From Odontocerum albicorne (Eukaryota; Arthropoda; Insecta; Trichoptera; Odontoceridae), in NCBI GenBank assembly GCA_949825065.1, contig OX463856.1, positions 16,886,095-16,950,094 on the forward strand: a DNA stretch of 64,000 nt. Direction: 5' to 3'. Of the stretch, positions 43,226 through 55,085 are shown in pieces (position 1 is the first letter of the stretch; each line of letters starts with the position of its first letter). The position numbers and the translations under genes are program-made. The notes below the pieces were generated by a model. The model did not search any database, was not told where the DNA came from, and worked only from the letters and a program-made list of their open reading frames with translations.

Positions 43226-43769
43226 TCAAATACATATTTATTTTCGGTCGATTTCGACACTTTATTTTCCGATCTCGAGTTAAAAGTGATAATCTATTAT
43301 AGATTTTCGTTGAGTCTCGTGTTTTAACGTGACCGATTATTATTTAAAAAATGACATATTACTGGCATCTAGGAACTATTTTTGTGAACAATTCAATTTC
43401 TAATTCTGCATATTTCGAACATGAACATAACCCTAGATAATGAAAATATGCACGAAATGATTTATGATACAGACTTTGACGTTGCTCCATCGATGTGTAG
43501 TTAAGTGTCAGATTATAAGGATCTTGACATTTGATTCTGGAAACTACTATTTCCCCGTACAATACGCCTTTTGATAGCCTATGGTCGCTAAGCGTATCAC
43601 ATCGCCGGGCAATCGTGATTTCGCCTTTACAACCATATCTGTAAAGGTTTACTGTTGAAGCGTTGCAGGACCGAGAAACTTGAACCTTTGCATGACGGAG
43701 TCCAGGGCCGTTTTCTGCATATTTAGAACCCCCAAAAAGTCATATTGATTAATGCATATTTAAAATTAA
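43226..43769. other. AT-rich spacer, nothing supported
   Basis: No recognisable gene or repeat. Confidence 0.4.
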
Positions 43770-43995
43770 TTCTTCTTCTTCCCAGTATCATGTTGGCCCC
43801 CCCACGTTGAATATCACCTGATAGAAGACATATTTGTCCCCGGCACCCCGAAAAAGATCCCCAACGCTCCTTATACCAGTCCAATCACGTATATTGCGGA
43901 GCCAGGAGATTTGCCTTCTGCCAACACCTCTTCGACCCTCTATTTTACCTTGGATGATCAGGTGCAGTAATTTGTACTTGGCTCCTCTAAGTATG
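43770..43995 (-). pseudogene. Non-LTR RT C-terminal fragment (type 3)
   Basis: The reverse strand encodes GAKYKLLHLIIQGKIEGRRG, then GRRQISWLRNIRDWTG and a degraded VIFNVGGP end. It is the same domain tail as at 13950-14335 but begins later, so it is a more severely truncated copy. Confidence 0.88.
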
Positions 43996-44179
43996 TAACA
44001 CTTATTAATTCTTAAAAAAATATAAATCAAATTTTTGATGAACGGAGAAGTTTAAAACCATTTTAAATTCCACTAAGCCTTTTGCTATTTCCTGAAAGAT
44101 TTTCACTATTTATAAACCAACCTTTTCTTAAAATATTGGGTCAAGCCTAAGTTTTCAGTGAATAACGAAAAAATACCTA

Positions 44180-44410
44180 AATGTTAAATATGGATTTATT
44201 GATAGACAAATAGTTTGTACATATATAATCATATTATGAAATTGCATATTCTCGTACATCTGAATATAGTGGCGGAGAAAAAACCTTTATAAGAGAGAAG
44301 CTATTAAAGATCTGGGCTTATCTCATTACATCCCTCCGATTGAGATACACCCCCACCAATAAAAGGATACCCCGGCTGCAAAGACATCAGTTTTTTTCAG
44401 CCCACACCTT
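44180..44410 (-). repeat. Family A retroposon 3' end
   Basis: TTTATTGATAGACAAATAGT tail side, AGAGAGAAGCTATTAAAGAT, TCCCTCCGATTGAGATACAC, and the TTTTTTTCAGCCCACACC right end. Confidence 0.75.
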
Positions 44411-44469
44411 TGTACATGTAGAATTAAAAAAAATGACAATAAATAATCGATCGATTCAAGTAATTCAAT

Positions 44470-44680
44470 AATAGGTTGCCGACAAAAAAAAGGCATTCAA
44501 AATACAATATATGTTATCCTGCAATCACACACATATTCTGAGGCAAAGGAAAATATACACATTCAAGAGAAAGGCTACCAAAATGTCTGGACTCCTCTCA
44601 CAACACTTTTCCATCCGGGAAACTGGTCAGGGAGCGAGCACGGCCGCCAGGACACGAGACACTTTTCAAATGAATATATG
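44470..44680 (-). repeat. Family A retroposon, diverged copy
   Basis: AGAGAAAGGCTACCAAAATG, GTCTGGACTCCTCTCACAAC and the CGGCCGCCAGGACACGAGAC block follow the family order directly behind the 44180-44410 copy. Confidence 0.65.
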
Positions 44681-44865
44681 TGTATAAAAAAAATTAATCC
44701 CTCGTATGTGATCATAGTACAGGATTGTTGTATCTGATTGTTTATTAGTCAACAATCTATTCATACGTGTTAGGTTAGTTGTATGTATGTACTGAGAAAG
44801 AAATCAAAAGGATGTGGCAGAAACCTTGAAAGATGAGAATTGCTTTAGTTCCCTCGAGCTGGAAG

Positions 44866-45600
44866 TCATAGAGGTTGTGATCGTATTAGTATAACATGGA
44901 GGTTGTGATCGCAATAGAAGAACATGGAGGTCATAGAGGCTGTGATCGTATAGTATAACATGGAGGTCATGGAGGTTGTGATCGTATTAGCAGAACATGG
45001 AGGTCATGGAGGTTGTGATCGTATTAGTAGAACATGGAGGTCATGGAGGTTGTGATCGTATTAGCAGAACATGGAGGTCATGGAGGTTGTGATCGTATTA
45101 GTAGAACATGGAGGTCATGGAGGTTGTGATCGTATTAGTAGAACATGGAGGTCATGAAGGTTGTGATCGTATTAGTAGAACATGGAGGTCATGAAGGTTG
45201 TGATCGTATAGTAGAACATAGAGGTCATGGAGGTTGTAATCGTATTAGTAGAACATGGAGGTCATGGAGGTTGTGTTCGTATTATTAGAACATGGAGGTT
45301 GTGATCGTATTAGTAGACCATGGAGGTCATGGAGGTTGTGATCGTATTAGTAGAACATGGAGGTCATGAAGGTTGTGATTGTATTAGTAGAACATGGAGG
45401 GCATGGAGGTTGTGATCGTATTAGTAGAACATGGAGGTCATGAAGGTTGTGATTGTATTAGTAGAACATGGAGGTTGTGATCGTATTAGTAGAACATGGA
45501 GATTGTGATCGTATTAGTAGAACATGGAGGTCATGGAGGTAGTGATCGTATTAGTAGAACATGGAGGTCATGGAGGTTGTGATTGTATTAGTAGAACGCC
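44866..45600. repeat. 37-bp minisatellite, about 20 copies
   Basis: Unit ACATGGAGGTCATGGAGGTT then GTGATCGTATTAGTAGA, repeated about 20 times. Variants include units that lack the inner GGTCATGGA duplication (about 19 bases shorter) and single changes (ATGAAGG, GATTGT, AGCAGA). The array ends at AGAACGCCTTATG. The 92-codon frame starting inside it is incidental. Confidence 0.97.
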
Positions 45601-46334
45601 TTATGTTAAGTTATTATGGATACATTTATTTATTTATAATATACGTTTAATTTTGTTGAGAATTCGAAACCATTATTTTTTTTTAATTCGTGCACTACGA
45701 GTCTATAAATACAACGGACAGTGGGACAAAAAAACATTTGCGGCGCATTCATTCATTAATTTGACGACTTTCCAGTCAAAACAAAACTTTACAATACTGT
45801 AATTTTTTTTCAATTCATTGTCGAAATTCAACATTATATTGAATAACAGCAAAGAAAAAAAAACCAATTCGCCATTAAAAAAACATGTTGATAATACTTC
45901 AAGATTTATTTTGAGATATTTGAATTTAACCTTGTCGAATCAAATAATTTAATATAAAATGTAAAATAAAAATGTGTATAAGAAAGACCAGAAAACATTG
46001 AAAGTGATACATTTATTTTTACAATTCGTTAAAAATAAACACGTCTTTTAAATATTCAATAAATAACATTTAAATGGTTTGAAACAAAAAAAATTGTTAT
46101 AAAAATTTCTTTAATGAAATCAAAAAAATATCACTTTTTCGTGTGTATTATCGTCCTCGACATTTATTTGCACAGGAATTGCATATTGTCGCATAACATG
46201 GGCAATTCCGGTAAAAATTGGAGTACTCACATTTTCTAAAAAAAAACCATGATCAGTTTATAATAAAGAGGGAGTTCTGACGAACTAGATACGATTAAAA
46301 AATATTTATTATTTATTTGCACGTTTGTCTATTT
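45601..46334. other. AT-rich spacer, nothing supported
   Basis: No recognisable gene or repeat. Confidence 0.4.
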
Positions 46335-46730
46335 GTTTGTTTAAAATAAGTAATAAGTTTATTGAAAGCAACAAAATATCTAAATAAATCCTGAAATTAC
46401 ACAAATATATTAAGTCAATGGGGAAAAAATATATATTTGAAGTGAAAAACTGTCAAACGGTTCGAGTTCATCCTATAATAAAATATTTTCTCAATCGAAA
46501 TACACCTTCAGCAAAAGAAGAGTGAGACAAGTCATGAGAATGACAGGTGTTTTCAGGTAAAACCATTTTACCTGTAAAGTATAATAAAAAAAATGATAAT
46601 AAATAAGCAGTTGACACGATCATTAACTTAATTTATACAAAAATAGTCATAAACATGAACGCTCAAATTCACGTACAAACACAACCCCAGATTTACTGAC
46701 AGCATAAAAAGGGACATTGAAATGAAAGTC
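46335..46730 (-). repeat. Family A retroposon, longer diverged copy
   Basis: AATAAGTTTATTGAAAGCAA tail side and GTTCGAGTTCATCCTATAAT, then, farther right, CAACCCCAGATTTACTGACAG and CATAAAAAGGGAC, the last pair also present at 10720-10785. A further tail-like scrap (GTAATAGTTTATTGATCACA) lies at 46905-46965. Confidence 0.55.
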
Positions 46731-46965
46731 CAAACTTGGACAAAACTTAGAAGTAAACTAAAATGTCAAACAATTTTTAATGAGAGCTTTTAAATCACAA
46801 GAGTAGCTTCAGCGCGTATTTGTTGAACTACCTAATTGAGTTCATATGTTAACATATGGGTGTGGCAATGACCCCTATGAGACGTCCGACATAAAATTTT
46901 AATAAATAAATGTAATAGTTTATTGATCACAATATGGTATGTAAATATATATCCTGAATTTATTA

Positions 46966-47825
46966 ATTAACGGTAGATTTTAACTATAAATAAATAATTT
47001 TTATGAAGATACCAGACTGTCCATATACGAGTATATGAAGCCCTAGAAAGTAACGAGGGAAGAACATTTCCGAAAAAAATGTGAAGCGTAACTCCCAAAA
47101 AGCATGTTCGTCTGGGATACTTTGCCTCTGGAGTTGAGTTACCCAGCATCAACATATGGAATGTTTCAATTCTGCTAAGCAAATTGTATCTCGTGCTACA
47201 AGTGAGTCCAATTGTTAGTTAAATGTTAAGATATATCCATAAAATTCTCGAAAAATATAACTCCTCTTGTTCTATGTAAGCATTATTCCACTGATAAGTA
47301 CGTAATCTAAGTTCTTTGTCACTTTTAATTACGTGTTTTACAGTTAAATAAGTTTACTTGGCTAAATTTGATGGAGTATTTTGTTGTATACATACATATA
47401 TTAAATTTAAATATACATATTCTTATCAAATAATTTTAAACAATGACTTTGTTATTATTACTACTGTTTTTTTTTGTATACGAGTACATGCTAGATTAAG
47501 ATAAAGTTTGATATTTTTGTCAATAATTTAAAGTTTTTAGATTAACTTTTCATACATGCATTTGTTTTTAAAAGACAATGCTGTGTCGTATATTTAATAA
47601 ATAAACAAATTACGCTGGGCTGATGTTGTAATGCTGGATACCAGACAGTTTCTGGATGTGGAGAATTGGTAGGCGGCTACCAACATGAGTGAAGAATACC
47701 AAAAACTGACAAGAACATTAGTACCATGAAGGGATGAAGAAAAGTTTACCTTCTCTAAAACCCTTGTTTATTTAGCTTAAGCAACTAGTCGACAAGCGTA
47801 GTATTATATGTAATTTCCTCCGCTG
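46966..47825. other. AT-rich spacer, nothing firm
   Basis: Positions 47620-47770 are less AT-rich but could not be matched to a family. Confidence 0.35.
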
Positions 47826-47980
47826 GTGTGTACACACGGAAACTGTTTAAATATTACGTGTTCTAAATGCGCCCTGCATAATCCAGGTACGGAAAATGCA
47901 TTTGAATATTTGTGGTACAAACAATAGCGGGATTAGAAACTGGGTTTATGTCATTTTATTAGGGTATTTTGTCTGTTGAA
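47826..47980. repeat. Direct repeat of 48590-48745
   Basis: Blocks GTTTAAATATTACGTGTTCT, AAATGC, AATGCATTTGAATATTTGTG and TTTTATTAGGGT recur in order at 48605-48745, which follows a type 1 non-LTR element. Probably that element's 3' UTR. Confidence 0.6.
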
Positions 47981-47999
47981 AAATACTGAAATGGGACGA

Positions 48000-48338
48000 A
48001 TAAATTTTGCAGAAATACGAGCAGAGAGAAAAATATATGAGGTAACAATTTGTGACAGAACATTGAATAAAGCTATTCGGGATTTATGTTAACATAACGC
48101 TGATGTTTTCAGTCAGATAAAGAAGAGGACTTTGAGATAGTTTTGACATGTAGAATGAATGAATGACAAAATTCTGACGAAACAAATATATCGTGCAAAT
48201 GTGAGTGTAAGGCGTGGTAGAAAAGGACCAAGGTATGGTCGGATCAAGTGAATGATATTTTGAAAGAAGAAAACGTAGAAAGTCTAAGTAATTGTAGGAG
48301 TTTTATGAGAAATAACATGGACAGAAAAAAGAAAAGAG
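48000..48338 (+). pseudogene. Non-LTR RT C-terminal fragment (type 1), interrupted by a solo LTR
   Basis: Decayed plus-strand coding: a KTFNKAIRD-like segment, then RMNE-KILTKQIYRANVSV, RRGRKGPR and GRIK-NDILKEENVESL, the recognised tail of type 1 elements. Coding then stops at a 227-bp insertion. It resumes at 48566 with AGAGAGAAATGGCATGATGG, reading EKWHD in the frame of the preceding DRKKKR. Confidence 0.75.
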
Positions 48339-48565
48339 TGTGTTAAAATAATAAAGTCTGACACTCACTTCTTTGTGCTAGATGTCACATAACTGTTACC
48401 TGTGTTAAATATCTAGTAACGTGTCACATCACTAGTCGACTCGGTAGCCATATTGTCACTTGTCACTGGTCGATTGTCATAACCGTGTTGTCGCAAATAA
48501 ATCTTATTTAATTTAAACAATGTTTTATTATAAATAGTCCAACATAACACTCTCTTACTACCACA
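48339..48565. mobile_element. Solo LTR, 227 bp, with 4-bp TSD
   Basis: Starts TGTGTTAAAATAATAAAG and ends CTCTTACTACCACA, with TG...CA termini extended to TGTG...CACA. AGAG flanks it at 48335-48338 and 48566-48569. Removing it restores the continuous type 1 RT reading. The internal AATAAATCTTATTT and CACTTGTCACTGG composition fits an LTR. It is unrelated to the 1431-bp LTRs. The parent family is not identified. Confidence 0.7.
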
Positions 48566-48589
48566 AGAGAGAAATGGCATGATGGTTTT

Positions 48590-48745
48590 TATGTGTGATG
48601 TTTAAACTCGGAAGTGTTTAAATATGGTTTGCTCTAAATGCACGCAGGATAATTCAAGTACAGAAATGCATTTGAATAATTGTGGTTGGTGAAATCCGAA
48701 AATTACGCTTATCTCACTTTATTAAGGTGTTTGTTTCGTGTAAAT
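48590..48745. repeat. Non-LTR 3' UTR-like repeat
   Basis: Second copy of the 47826-47980 sequence, in its expected place after the coding end of the type 1 element. Confidence 0.6.
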
Positions 48746-49049
48746 TGTATAAAATAGATTTTCTGGAAAAAAACCTTTTTGATTTTGATCCTTCATCTTT
48801 TTAACAAGTAATTTACTTATCCTTTAATACAGTGATTGATGGGGATCGAAAGATGGTCACGGCGAACGCATTACCCGATCAGTTCTGTCAACAGGGATTA
48901 TTTCGTCGCAATAGAAAAGTATATTTTAATTAAATATGTAAAGATATTGTTTATAACTTTGTAATTTATATTAATCGATTTATAAGCAATAGAAATAAAA
49001 AAGGGCCATATCAGTTATAAAACAAACTGTTTAATTCAGTGCATTACAT

Positions 49050-49440
49050 ACATATATATCATCATGTTATTTCCCTGTCGTAGTAGGCAGATAAGACAGA
49101 GTAAAATAACTTTTATAAAGTTCCAGACACACTCTTCGCCTCTTCTACATTCATACTGCTTCTTATACGACTTCTACAATTTATCTGACTTCTACGATTC
49201 CTTTTTTCAAAATATCATTCACTTGACATAACCATACTTTTCTTGGTCTTTCTCTAGTATGCCTCCCACTTAAATTTACACTATATGTTTGTTTCGTTAG
49301 TTTTTCTTCATTTAATCGTTCTACATGTCCAAACCATCTCGGAGTATTTAGTTCATCTTATTTCATTCAGCATTAAGTTTCTTATATCCTCTCATAGAAA
49401 AAAAAAACATCTTTAGAGGTATTACACATGTATTGTACAA
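49050..49440 (-). pseudogene. Non-LTR retrotransposon 3' end (type 1)
   Basis: From right to left, the reverse strand carries a FGHVER-like block (about 49320-49345), GRHTRERPRKVW and DQVNDILK-like remnants, and the CTGCCTACTACGACAGGGAA 3' block. It is one of the better parallels for 58965-59310. Confidence 0.7.
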
Positions 49441-49835
49441 TAGAAGCGAGCGAACGATTCACCGTTAACCTTAAATGTAATTGAAGTTTAAAGTATATAA
49501 AAAGGGTTTTCAAGTGGGGTGGAATTCAGTGATTGCCCCAGCTTGAAATCGGCAATTTGATTTCAAGTATCACGTGTTATGGTATTTTGAAAGCTGATGA
49601 AATAAAATACTTTTGGTCTATCATAAAATGTATCAAATTTATCAAGTCCTTTTGTTTTAGGATTAAAAAAAACTAGTTCTTGGTAAAAAATATTTAAGGA
49701 AATTAAAAAAAATACTACGATATAAAACTTAAAAAACGTATATTTTTCGTACTTAATTACAGTTTCGTTGTGTATAATACAACAAAGCGCACTTATACCT
49801 TTCCAAATAAATGAAAGATGTCGAAGATACCGTAA

Positions 49836-49925
49836 ACGAAAACCAGACTGGAATCTGGATTTCAACGGGAATCGAATCTTCAACCCCCAGGGCTGAATAC
49901 GTCTTACCAACTGGGCCACGGAAGT
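49836..49925 (-). mobile_element. tRNA-derived SINE head, family I
   Basis: The reverse strand reads GTGGCCCAGTTGGTAAGACG (A box) and GATTCGATTCCCG (B-box region), then AATCCAGATTCCAGTCTGG. The next 60 bp hold a small hairpin, AACCAAACATT...AATGTTTGGTT (49949-49983). Confidence 0.8.
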
Positions 49926-49990
49926 CGTCCCAAGAGGTCAAAAAAATAACCAAACATTTCCAATATTCTAAGAATGTTTGGTTTTTTTCC

Positions 49991-50499
49991 CAACGAACTT
50001 TAAACTTTATTCTACAATGGTAATTTGGGAAGTTGGCTGTGTCTACAATCTCATAACCCTTCTCTTGGGATATTCTCAACGAGACACAGTTTTCATGCAA
50101 TTGTAGCGCTTGCCTTTGTTAACACTTTGCACCTGAATTTATTTTCATAAATCTTTAAAAACCTAATATATTTTATTTTTCAAAATATATTTTGTTTACT
50201 TAATTTTACGAAAACACAAAAATATAAATAAATGATAATATCCATCAAACAAACGTCAAATATATCAAATATTAAAAATAAAAATCCGCCATAAACATTA
50301 AAACTTGAATATATAACAAAAATAAATAAATAAATGTCTATGTACAACACAGAAAAAAACATGATACAAGTTCATCGAAAATACAAATAATAATTACGCT
50401 ATTTATTTTAAAAATGTTTTTTTTTTATTTATCACAATAAATTAAAATAAACACAGTTAAAATTGCATAAAAATGTCGAACGTAAATAAAAGGGGACTG
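49991..50499. other. AT-rich spacer, nothing supported
   Basis: The overlapping frames at 49753-50100 run partly through the SINE head and are not genes. Confidence 0.4.
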
Positions 50500-50745
50500 T
50501 TGTTTGTTGATGATATGATATTATTAGTGGGCTGAAAAATGAGCTAAAGAGTGTGATAAGTGAATTGTACGTAAAATGTGAACGAAAATACATGGGAATG
50601 AATGTTACACAATCCAGTCCTTGCTACTGAAAAGGGTGAAATGTTAATACGATATTCGAAGAGAAATGAAAGATTAAGACAAATTGACGAATTCTGTTAC
50701 TTAGGAAGTATATTCTCAGACAGAGCTAACATGTAAAGATATATT
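50500..50745 (+). pseudogene. Non-LTR RT catalytic-box fragment
   Basis: The plus strand reads LLFVDDMILLV (the xADD catalytic box with V for A), then ISELYVKCERKYMGMNV (with frame changes) and RQIDEFCYLGSIFSD. These are RT motif C, the following helix and the 'FxYLGSxxS' block of RTE-like elements, probably type 1. Both aspartates are kept but the frame is broken. Confidence 0.8.
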
Positions 50746-50769
50746 GATATTAAATATGTAATGTATAAT

Positions 50770-51610
50770 ACACATCACCCTGTCGTGTAGCTCATGACTG
50801 AGCATCGTGACTCCCGTGATATGCTCTGACGACTCCTCTCCATTTATCCCTGCACACCGTGACTCTAAGAGCAGTTGTTAAAGATAGTCCAGTTGCGTCT
50901 CTCACTTGGTTAGTCCAACGCATTGAGATTCATCCTCTTGTGCGTCGTTCTTCCACGCCTTCAGTGACAACAAACCTCTCCAAACTATCTCCTTGGCCAT
51001 GAGTAATGTGCCCAAAGAATCTGAGGAGTTTTCGAAGACACATTGTTGACAATTTGTCGGTTATTCTCAGTTCTTCTAGAATGGAAGCGTTATTTCGCCT
51101 TGCTGTTCATGTAATTCGTAACATCCTCAGCACCACATTTCAAATGCATCTATTCTATGTATTTCACTTGCTCTCAGAGTCCAAGTCTCCGCGCCATATA
51201 TGAATATTGCAAAGACAAGAGACTTAACTAGGCACATTTTCATCGTGATGGTGATAGTTTTGCTTTTCTTTATCTTTTCCAACTTTGACGTCCTTTTTTT
51301 GCCATTCCAGTTCTTCTTTTCCCCTCAGCCTCGCATCCTCCATTGTTGGTAATACTGGAGCCTAAGTATATAAAGTCAGTGACCATTTCCAGGCCTTGAT
51401 TTACATTATTTGGTTGCAGTTTGCTACTTCAGTCTATTATCAAAGCTTAGTTTTTGACCCATTAATCTCCAGGCCCAGGAGCTTGCTCTTGTGTTGTGGT
51501 TTTTTAAAAAACGTGGCTATTTCTTCTTCTGATGTGGCAATTAATGTCATGTCACCTGCATATCAGATTTAAGAGCTTTCTTCCACCAATAGCAATCCCA
51601 CCATCCCAGC
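50770..51610 (-). pseudogene. Non-LTR reverse transcriptase, longest type 2 copy
   Basis: About 840 bp of reverse-strand coding, from the RT region just after motif C to the C-terminus. Readable blocks in order are ALIID-SSKLQPNNVNQ, EMVTDFIYLGSSITNNGGCE, AEGKRRTGMAKK, CLSLLSLQYS-YGA-like remnants, ARRTENNRQIVNNVSSKT, RRGRTTHKRMNLNALD and RATG-like ends near a CCGTGACG 3' block. Several stops and frameshifts. It provides the reference for the shorter relatives at 4605-5030 and 11040-11270. Confidence 0.88.
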
Positions 51611-51949
51611 ATTCAAGTGCTCTTTTCACAATACAAAATAAACAAATCTTTGATTCATCAAATTCACGAATCATAAAAATATTCAATTCAGAACATTGAA
51701 GGTCGAATTGAAGATTGATCAATATCAAGTAACTTTTGAGTTTTCAAAAATAATCTTTTGATTTCTATAGCACTACTTTATGATATTTGTCCTTTCAAGG
51801 AAAATTTAAAAGCTAGTGCCTTCTGAAGAGCACTTAAATATATTATCATCATCATCTCTAGTGACTTAATAATAATGAGAAATAATATATACAGCGCCAT
51901 TAATCGAAACAAACTTATACGGCAGCGTAAATACACTCCTCATTATCAC

Positions 51950-52110
51950 TTATTGCGTTTGCGGTCTCTTCTTGTGTAACTTAGCATGCACCTCTCCATG
52001 CTGGGTTGTTTTGTGTGAAGCTTTTCCATCAGTCGTACAGAAAGAGTCTACGTTTTCCATCCATAAGTACTGGTAAGATGCATTGGTTTAATAATTATTA
52101 AATTATAACT
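51950..52110 (-). pseudogene. Non-LTR RT fragment (type 7)
   Basis: The reverse strand encodes PSMERCMLSYTRRDRKRN, matching the 'QRAMERSMLGVSRRDRIRN' block of another RTE-like subfamily. The sequence on either side is too decayed to read. Confidence 0.65.
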
Positions 52111-52892
52111 TCCGTTTGAGACACGCTAGGAGATTGCTTTAGAAAATGTAGTTCATTCGTCCAAAGGAACTCTAAAAGCTAGTTTCGCTATACTTTTAAT
52201 TTTGTTGAGGGTGCAATAATTAAAATACATCGAGATCACGAAAATACAATGTCACAAAACATTAAATTAAAATATGATAATTTATTATTTGTATTTTAGG
52301 TAAAAGGGGTCGTTCATATTCGATGTAAGTCAATTCAAGTCATACAGAGTAACTAAATTTGATTTTTCGGATAACTAAGTCTCATTTAGCCCTCCTTGAC
52401 TATGAGAAAGTTTGTTATCTTGATGTTAGTATGCAGAATGTTAAGAAATTTGATTTTTTGATTATTTTTAATTAATTTATTTATCTGTAAATATAAAATT
52501 TATAATTATTTATATGATTGTTTTAGGGGGGTTTATAGGAGTATTCGTTTCTTTATTACAATGAATTTTTTAAAATTATTTTAATAGATTTTTCTAGTGA
52601 TATTGCATAGACTGGAGAAGTTCCAAAATATCTATGTTCGGTTTATTTTTAATCAAAAATTTATAATAATATATCCAAATATTGTACCAGACTCCAATAG
52701 CTTAAAATAAGACATCGAAGTAGACGCCACGTTCTATCAACTATTTTTGGAGTGTTGAACAAATCAATCTGTCCTCAGTATCTGAAAGAAAAATACAATT
52801 TTTATTTCTAAGCATGCACATTCGTACGTTCGTTCGTTGCTGGGCCACATAGTCAAGGATTATCTTATCATTCTAACCTCAATTCAATTAAT
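52111..52892. other. AT-rich spacer, nothing supported
   Basis: No recognisable gene or repeat. Confidence 0.4.
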
Positions 52893-53212
52893 AAGCGAAA
52901 CTGTGCCGTAGAGTTTTTTTTTTAAGTGAGTAAGCCGTTGCACATCAGCAAACTAACCAGCCACACTGCTGTATTGGATCTGATGGCACACCGAAGTGAG
53001 ACCATCGGAGCTCACCGGCATATTTTTTCCTCTTTTTGAAAGAATAGATATGACAGAAGTCATAGATATCCTTATACCCCCGAATACAAGGCAGAAAAAA
53101 TGCTTGTGTCATTCGAGGGGAGTAGCACAGCGTGGGGCCGAACCGATAACCTTCCGCACGGAAGTCAAGTTCGTTACCTCGCGGCTATGCACTCTTCTTC
53201 GAACCTGGTGAC
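52893..53212 (-). mobile_element. tRNA-derived SINE, family III
   Basis: Closely parallels 8855-9165 over its full length: CCGTAGAG, poly-T, AAGTGAGTAAGCCGTTGCAC, CAGAAGTCATAGATATCCTT, ATTCGAGGGGAGTAGCACAG, and a B box damaged to GGTTCGGCCCC on the minus strand. Confidence 0.8.
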
Positions 53213-53509
53213 TGCGAATTATTTGTACATCAATGCATCACACTTATATACACCAACCATCTTTTGCGGTTCACTCGGCTTGATTTAAACCATCTTTCTG
53301 GTTCAATCAGACGTACTTCATCCTTCTGAATATTTAAGAATAAACTATAGAAGCAATATCTATCGCAAAATATTTATCGTCCTTTACTCCTACACGATTT
53401 CTATCTTTTTTCCGTGAGATTTATTTTTGATTTTGATTTTTGTTAGTTTTCCTCAAATGTTGTTTTCATAAACTATATTATAGACAGTCATGGATACCAG
53501 TATTAATAC
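53213..53509. other. AT-rich spacer
   Basis: Nothing supported. Confidence 0.35.
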
Positions 53510-53715
53510 ATACTATCATACCATTTTATTGTCATGGTAGACAGAGAAGACAAAGTGCCAGATCAGCCTATTTTTACACAAATCTTTCGCCTTTTTTACA
53601 CCTTTATCATTCACTTGATCGAACACTTTTATCATGCACTTGATTTAACCACGTTTTTCCTGTTTTTCTTCTACCAAGGTTTCTACTCGCATTTGCGCTA
53701 TATTTATTTATTTTA
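53510..53715 (-). pseudogene. Non-LTR 3' end (type 1), decayed
   Basis: The reverse-strand 3' block TCTTCTCTGTCTACCATGAC and the upstream AAAATGTTCGATCAAGTGAA region parallel 58965-59310. Confidence 0.5.
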
Positions 53716-54134
53716 CACATGACAAGAAATATTCATAATTTGCGAAGAAACAGCAGGTAATTTAATTCGAACACACAATTTTAATGGATCTGGGTTTGTT
53801 GCCTTTCATTTGTCGTGTCCCCAGTAAACTAGGCTTTTGCCTGTAACTCGCTGAGGGCATATAGCATGAAAAAATTAATCGATACTACTTTCCGATTTGG
53901 GATCATATAAAATCCCGTTGCACATTCTCATCAGCCTGACAAACAGTGACACTCAATTACATATGTGTACATCACGCGAAATCAAACTCCTCACACTTCA
54001 TCACTTCTGACAAACCAAAACATTCATCCCACAATATACCGCACACAATCATAAAAAAAAATATATGTATATTTATGAAAATATAAAAAAAAACAAAAAA
54101 CACCACAGTCAAGAGCTCACGCAAACAAATATAC

Positions 54135-54275
54135 ATTTTCTTTGTTAGTCTTTATTCCTTCACGCATGCCTAAACAATCTCAGAATGCTCTTCTTCATCT
54201 TACTCAAAAAACCACCCTTAAGTTTCTTTCTTCTTCTCTTATCACTTAATTTCGTATTCTCTCATACATGGTTAA
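54135..54275 (-). pseudogene. Non-LTR RT scrap (type 1)
   Basis: The reverse strand matches the block around 59250-59300 (GTTAGTCTTTATTCCTTCAC ... CTAAACAATCTCAGAATG on plus). It is short and stop-laden. Nothing can be said of 53716-54134 or 54276-54717. Confidence 0.45.
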
Positions 54276-54717
54276 AAGTTTGTACATTGTAAGAAATCAC
54301 TTTAAAGCAATAAATTAACGAGATGTGATAGCATAAAAGTGTTTAAAAAAAGTTGAGCGGGTCCTAAAGGGTTAAGAAATCTCAGTTTTGTGAAAGAATA
54401 GCAGTGATCTCAGCTCAAAAGTCACTTTGAAGTCAAGAGTTCTTGACTTTAGCTGAGAATACATAGAAAAATTATCCTCGCCGAGGTTCCACTTTTTGTC
54501 CCAGCTTTACAGCTAAAACGAGCGCGCGTAACAAAAACTGGAAAAGGAAGAACTCGTTTGTCCGACAAAACTGAGTTGGGATAAGATATTTTCAATTTTA
54601 AAATAGGGTATCATTATTTCTCCATTTTTGTTTTTAGTAAATTGTTTTGTATTTGATTATTTATCTAATTGGGGGATTAATTCGTCAAATACACGGTTTC
54701 ACAGTGTATGTAAAAAT

Positions 54718-55085
54718 AATATGAAATGTTTTAAAACGGTAATTGTACATAAAGTATTCACGGGTTTAACAACTTACTACTTCTATAACCACGTTTTGTA
54801 TCAATTTCTCAAATAATAAACCACATTAAACACAACAATACTGCCTCAATACATCAAATGAGTGCTGACTATGAAAACTATAAGACCTTAACGCACGAAT
54901 ATAAGTTTTTCAACAGTACATCCAAATGTGAATAATTAGAATAATTTTCAATTTTATAATTTAATTATTACAGTGCGCGCCTATTTTTTTAACAAAAGAA
55001 AAAAAATAGTGTGACATTTGTTACTTCAAATCAGAACTGTCTTAAGTACTGTCAACAATAATCTGCTATTGAGGTGATATCTGTT
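54718..55085. repeat. Interspersed repeat family D, copy 2
   Basis: Same block order as 20115-20480: ACATAAAGTATTCACGGG, ACATTAAACACAACAA, AATTTTCAATTTTATAAT, ATTACAGTGCGCGCC, GTGACATTTGTTA, CAACAATAATCTGCTATT. Same orientation, many substitutions and small indels. Confidence 0.65.

Noticed and set aside
49753..50100. 115-118-codon overlapping minus-strand ORFs
   Set aside because: Part of the translation is the tRNA-like SINE head read as protein. The rest is AT-rich sequence without motifs.
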